Assembly (NCBI RefSeq): GCF_937128415.1
Contig: NZ_CAKZMJ010000105.1
Location: 1-21,716 of the forward strand
From: an uncultured Caldilinea sp.
Lineage (GTDB): Bacteria > Chloroflexota > Anaerolineae > Caldilineales > Caldilineaceae
DNA length: 21,716 nucleotides
Direction: 5' to 3'
The stretch's first letter is position 1, and every line of letters starts with the position of its first letter. Positions 20,449 to 21,716 of the stretch are shown piece after piece. The notes under the pieces were generated by a model that saw only the letters and a list, made by a program, of their open reading frames with translations, searched no databases and was not told the DNA's origin. The position numbers and the translations under genes are program-made.

Positions 20449-21477
20449 ATGCCCGATCACTTTGTCGCCTTCTGGAATCTGGAAAATCTCTTTGCGCCGG
20501 AGGGCTTTCCGGAGCGAGAGCCGTGGATCGCCAAAGCCATGGCCGCCGACCTGAGAGGCTGGACGCAGGCGTTGTTCGAGCGCAAGATCGACCAGCTTGC
20601 GTCCAGCCTCTGCCAGATGAACGAGGGACGCGGGCCGGACATCTTGGGCGTGTGCGAAGTGGAGAACGCCTACGCGCTGCGGCGGTTGGCAAGCCGCCTC
20701 AACGACCGGCTCTCGCTGCGCCGGTACGACGTCGTCCACTTCGATGCGCGGCTCGACCGCCGGGGCATCGACACCGCCTTTGTATTCGACGGCGCTCGCT
20801 ACACGTTTGACCCACAGGCGGTGTTCTCCCATTTCGTCCTGCGACGCACCGGCACGCGCGACATCACCCAGGTCACTTTCACGACCGAGCGAGGCAACGA
20901 TCTGATTGCACTGTGCAATCACTGGCCTGCGCGCAGCGGCGGCGCCTACGAGTCGCGCGGCTTCCGCATGACCGCCGGCGAAACGCTGGCCTACTGGCAT
21001 CAGCGCATTTGGGAGGTGCGCGGCCGCGACATTCCCATCATTGCCATGGGCGACTTCAACGATGAGCCGTTCGACGAGTCGTTGCAGACCCACGCCCGGT
21101 CGACGCGCGAGCGCGGGGACGTCGAACGCACCGTCAGCGCCGTGCGCTTCTACAACCTGGCCTGGCGTTATGTACAGCAACGCTGCCAGGACTGCAAAGG
21201 CAAACCCAAGACGTTACACGGCACCTTCTATTTTGGCGGTGACGGCTTTCTCTTCGACCAGTTTCTGGTTTCCCGAGGGTTGCTCCAGAAAAAGAGTCCG
21301 ATCCAGGTGGTGGAGGAGACGGCGCGAATCGAGGCGCCGCCTGCGATGGTCGACCCCCGCGCAGCGCAAGGGCCGATCCCCTTTGGCCTGCCGAAGGGCA
21401 ACGCGAAGCGCAACGTCAACGTCGATGGATTCAGCGATCACTTCCCGATCTCGGTTGTCCTGCGCGAGCCAGGCTGA
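20449..21477 (+). CDS. Endonuclease/exonuclease/phosphatase-fold protein
   Basis: A 342-aa metal-dependent phosphodiesterase/nuclease of the EEP superfamily. Seen in order: FWNLENLF (8-15), the metal-binding Glu70 in LGVCEVENA, LCNHWPARSGG (His158), the catalytic MGDFNDEPFD (Asp202, Asn204) and the terminal GFSDHFPISVVL (Asp330, His331). All expected catalytic residues are present. There is no signal peptide. Start: ATG at 20449 with AAGGAG 6 nt upstream; the longer open frame upstream crosses the GntR promoter. It is transcribed away from the sugar operon and is probably unrelated to it. Substrate (DNA, phosphoinositide-like or other) is unknown. Confidence 0.85.
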   Translation: MPDHFVAFWNLENLFAPEGFPEREPWIAKAMAADLRGWTQALFERKIDQLASSLCQMNEGRGPDILGVCEVENAYALRRLASRLNDRLSLRRYDVVHFDARLDRRGIDTAFVFDGARYTFDPQAVFSHFVLRRTGTRDITQVTFTTERGNDLIALCNHWPARSGGAYESRGFRMTAGETLAYWHQRIWEVRGRDIPIIAMGDFNDEPFDESLQTHARSTRERGDVERTVSAVRFYNLAWRYVQQRCQDCKGKPKTLHGTFYFGGDGFLFDQFLVSRGLLQKKSPIQVVEETARIEAPPAMVDPRAAQGPIPFGLPKGNAKRNVNVDGFSDHFPISVVLREPG

Positions 21478-21594
21478 GCATCGTTTCGTCGGCAGCCGCC
21501 GCAAACGCCGCACGGTTGAACCCGGCGCTCGATAGAACGGATTGCGCCGACAGGCGGCGGCTACGCAAGGAGGAGTCAGAAGGATGCGCCGTCG

Positions 21595-21632
21595 GTGCGG
21601 CTCCGTTTTTTAGGTGCGGCCCCCAGCCGCAC
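21595..21632. repeat. Inverted-repeat cluster downstream of the phosphatase-fold gene
   Basis: GTGCGGCT (21595-21602), GTGCGGC (21614-21620) and GCCGCAC (21626-21632) can pair as alternative hairpins. The tight one is GTGCGGC-CCCCA-GCCGCAC, and a TTTTTT run (21606-21611) lies between the first two arms. It may terminate transcription of the upstream gene or be a dispersed repeat. Confidence 0.45.
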
Positions 21633-21680
21633 ATCCTCAACAGACCCCGAGACACGGGATGAACCGGCGAAGCGCAGGAA

Positions 21681-21716
21681 GGCCCTCACCCCCTGCCCCC
21701 TCTCCCAATGCTGGGA
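21681..21716. repeat. Left part of a C-rich palindromic intergenic repeat, cut by the window end
   Basis: GGCCCTCACCCCCTGCCCCC then TCTCCCA-ATGC-TGGGA. The run CCCTCACCCC(C)TGCCCCCTCTCCCA is a motif I recognise as a recurrent intergenic repeat in many bacterial genomes, and the final TGGGA begins the complementary arm. The window ends inside it. Confidence 0.6.

Noticed and set aside
21583..21612. Nine-codon ORF preceded by AAGGAGGAG
   Set aside because: It lies within inverted-repeat sequence, its start is about 10 nt from the purine run, and there is no downstream gene for it to control in the window.

Overview
The window reads as a piece of a GC-rich bacterial chromosome, most likely a Chloroflexota member (Anaerolineae/Caldilineae type). 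That placement is an inference from the gene mix: MurA, a YkgJ Cys-cluster protein, a sulfite-oxidase-like molybdoprotein, and CUT1 sugar-ABC operons with ROK, GntR and LacI partners. No rRNA, tRNA, CRISPR array, transposase or phage gene is visible.

Layout. Positions 1-7552 are mostly housekeeping. A stem-loop is followed by gyrB (minus strand) and an unrecognised six-helix membrane protein upstream of it. On the plus strand come murA, a molybdopterin oxidoreductase, the tRNA methylthiotransferase mtaB and a YkgJ-type Cys-cluster gene. Positions 7643-11015 hold a small LacI-controlled unit on the minus strand: lacI, the last 24 codons of a lost sugar-ABC permease, and a two-domain ADP-ribosylglycohydrolase-fold protein. 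Positions 11087-20277 form one apparent sugar-catabolic regulon. Two tandem SIS-domain proteins lie on the plus strand. Facing them on the minus strand is a six-gene run: GntR/UTRA regulator, ROK kinase-like protein, substrate-binding lipoprotein, two permeases and a GH42-type glycosidase. Positions 20449-21477 encode an endonuclease/exonuclease/phosphatase-fold protein, and the window ends inside a C-rich palindromic intergenic repeat.

How the genes may work together. An identical 20-bp sequence containing a near-palindrome (ATTGTTATAACCAT) overlaps the -10 region of the GntR promoter. It recurs in inverted orientation upstream of the two SIS genes. This suggests that one GntR repressor controls import (lipoprotein plus permeases, with an ATPase from elsewhere), intracellular cleavage (GH42), sugar phosphorylation (ROK) and isomerisation (SIS pair). 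The ROK protein lacks the family's zinc/ExGH motifs, and the first SIS protein lacks the usual sugar-phosphate serines, so the substrate may be unusual; it cannot be named from sequence. A 17-bp perfect hairpin between the binding-protein gene and the permease genes probably tunes their relative expression.

Other points of note are an Asp in place of the fosfomycin-target Cys in MurA, an altered ATP pocket in GyrB, and the permease remnant, which records a deletion in the LacI operon.
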